From UBA7398 sp964567545 (lineage in GTDB: Bacteria; Actinomycetota; Actinomycetes; Nanopelagicales; Nanopelagicaceae), in assembly GCA_964567545.1 (NCBI GenBank), contig CAZMNB010000003.1:1-64000 (forward strand): 64,000 nt of DNA, given 5' to 3'. The position numbers and the translations under genes were made by a program. Shown piece by piece: positions 63,707-64,000 of this stretch (position 1 is its first letter; every line of letters starts with the position of its first letter). Below the pieces are notes generated by a model. The model did no database searches, had not been told where the DNA came from, and saw only the letters and a list, made by a program, of their open reading frames with translations.

Positions 63707-64000
63707 TTTTAAAGCGCTAGGTAAGTATTTGGCCCAGGCTCTCTCATTATGCCCGCTGCGTTCATAAACTTTGCTTTCAAAATCACGATTTTTTCGATAC
63801 CCATTCATAAGCATCAACTCATCAGCCAAATCTTGAAATGGTTTGTAATCCCGGTCTAGGCCTTTAGTGCCACGACTCATCCAAACTTTGTGCTTACCCG
63901 GTTTTGGGAGTGCATTAATTAAAGATTCAACGAGAGGTTTCCCGCCGATGGTCCAATGTGGTGAAAGAGCCAAGGCGGTTTGATATAGATCCGGTCTTCT
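63689..64000 (-). CDS. Esterase (PF00756-like), C-terminal fragment, runs off the window
   Basis: The frame is open to the window edge, reading RRPDLYQTALALSPHWTIGG upstream of what looks like a TTG start at 63973; this is therefore internal sequence. The segment ALALSPHW and the end ERSGHNERAWAKYLPSALKLWL, with its catalytic-type His in SGHNE, match the Esterase_2/Enterochelin-esterase-like family. The nucleophile Ser lies beyond the window. Convergent with the GH13 gene. Confidence 0.75.
   Translation of the reverse strand, partial: RRPDLYQTALALSPHWTIGGKPLVESLINALPKPGKHKVWMSRGTKGLDRDYKPFQDLADELMLMNGYRKNRDFESKVYERSGHNERAWAKYLPSALKLWLSE

Noticed and set aside
1..64000. Prophage, transposon or integron
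   Set aside because: No integrase, transposase, terminal repeats or phage structural genes were seen.

Overview
The window looks like a draft-assembly scaffold from a low-GC, streamlined, planktonic actinobacterium (Actinomycetota), plausibly a freshwater Nanopelagicales/acI-type lineage. Three families largely confined to Actinobacteria (DUF3263, DUF3027, DUF2530) sit beside groEL, a cold-shock protein, serC, pdxH and a short citrate synthase. The ppk-mutT1 pair has the mycobacterial arrangement. Genes are tightly packed, with many ATGA or TAATG start/stop overlaps and no intergenic space above about 300 bases. The lineage is inferred from gene content only. A 100-N assembly gap lies at 35282-35381. 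I see no phage, insertion sequence, CRISPR array or rRNA.

Layout. 1-7206: a truncated LuxR-type regulator, polyphosphate kinase, a MutT1-like Nudix/histidine-phosphatase fusion, a Ppx/GppA phosphatase and a glycosyltransferase. 7267-10932: a thioesterase and two divergent FAD oxidoreductases of the phytoene-dehydrogenase/PYROXD2 type. 10985-39203: a roughly 28 kb catabolic region for aromatic nitrogen compounds. 39230-42035: tRNA-Thr and an ApbE / FMN-binding / ferric-reductase-like electron-transfer set. 42150-48702: a cholesterol-oxidase-like GMC enzyme, alpha/beta hydrolase, NDH-2, an NAD-binding/DUF2867-type protein and a PLP decarboxylase. 48737-57686: conserved actinobacterial housekeeping genes, including groEL under a CIRCE operator. 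57851-64000: a maltodextrin ABC system with an exported GH13 enzyme and the end of an esterase gene.

The main story is 10985-39203. It holds tryptophan 2,3-dioxygenase, a cyclase-family protein (kynurenine formamidase type) and a kynureninase-like PLP enzyme, which could convert tryptophan to anthranilate. It also holds an aryl/acyl-CoA ligase, an 804-residue fusion of a flavin monooxygenase to an old-yellow-enzyme reductase (the architecture of 2-aminobenzoyl-CoA monooxygenase/reductase, ACMR), two SDR dehydrogenases, a RidA/YjgF imine deaminase, a BadI-like ring-opening hydrolase, a thiolase, a Liv-type ABC transporter and an RbsABC-type transporter. This gene set resembles the aerobic 2-aminobenzoyl-CoA gene clusters described in the betaproteobacterium Azoarcus evansii. 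Here it appears in an actinobacterium, joined to a tryptophan/kynurenine front end and to indolepyruvate:ferredoxin oxidoreductase and methylmalonyl-CoA-mutase-like genes. I propose a single tryptophan to anthraniloyl-CoA to dearomatised ring to beta-oxidation route, with RidA as a possible catalytic deamination step. The gene families are seen in the sequence; the joined pathway is inference.
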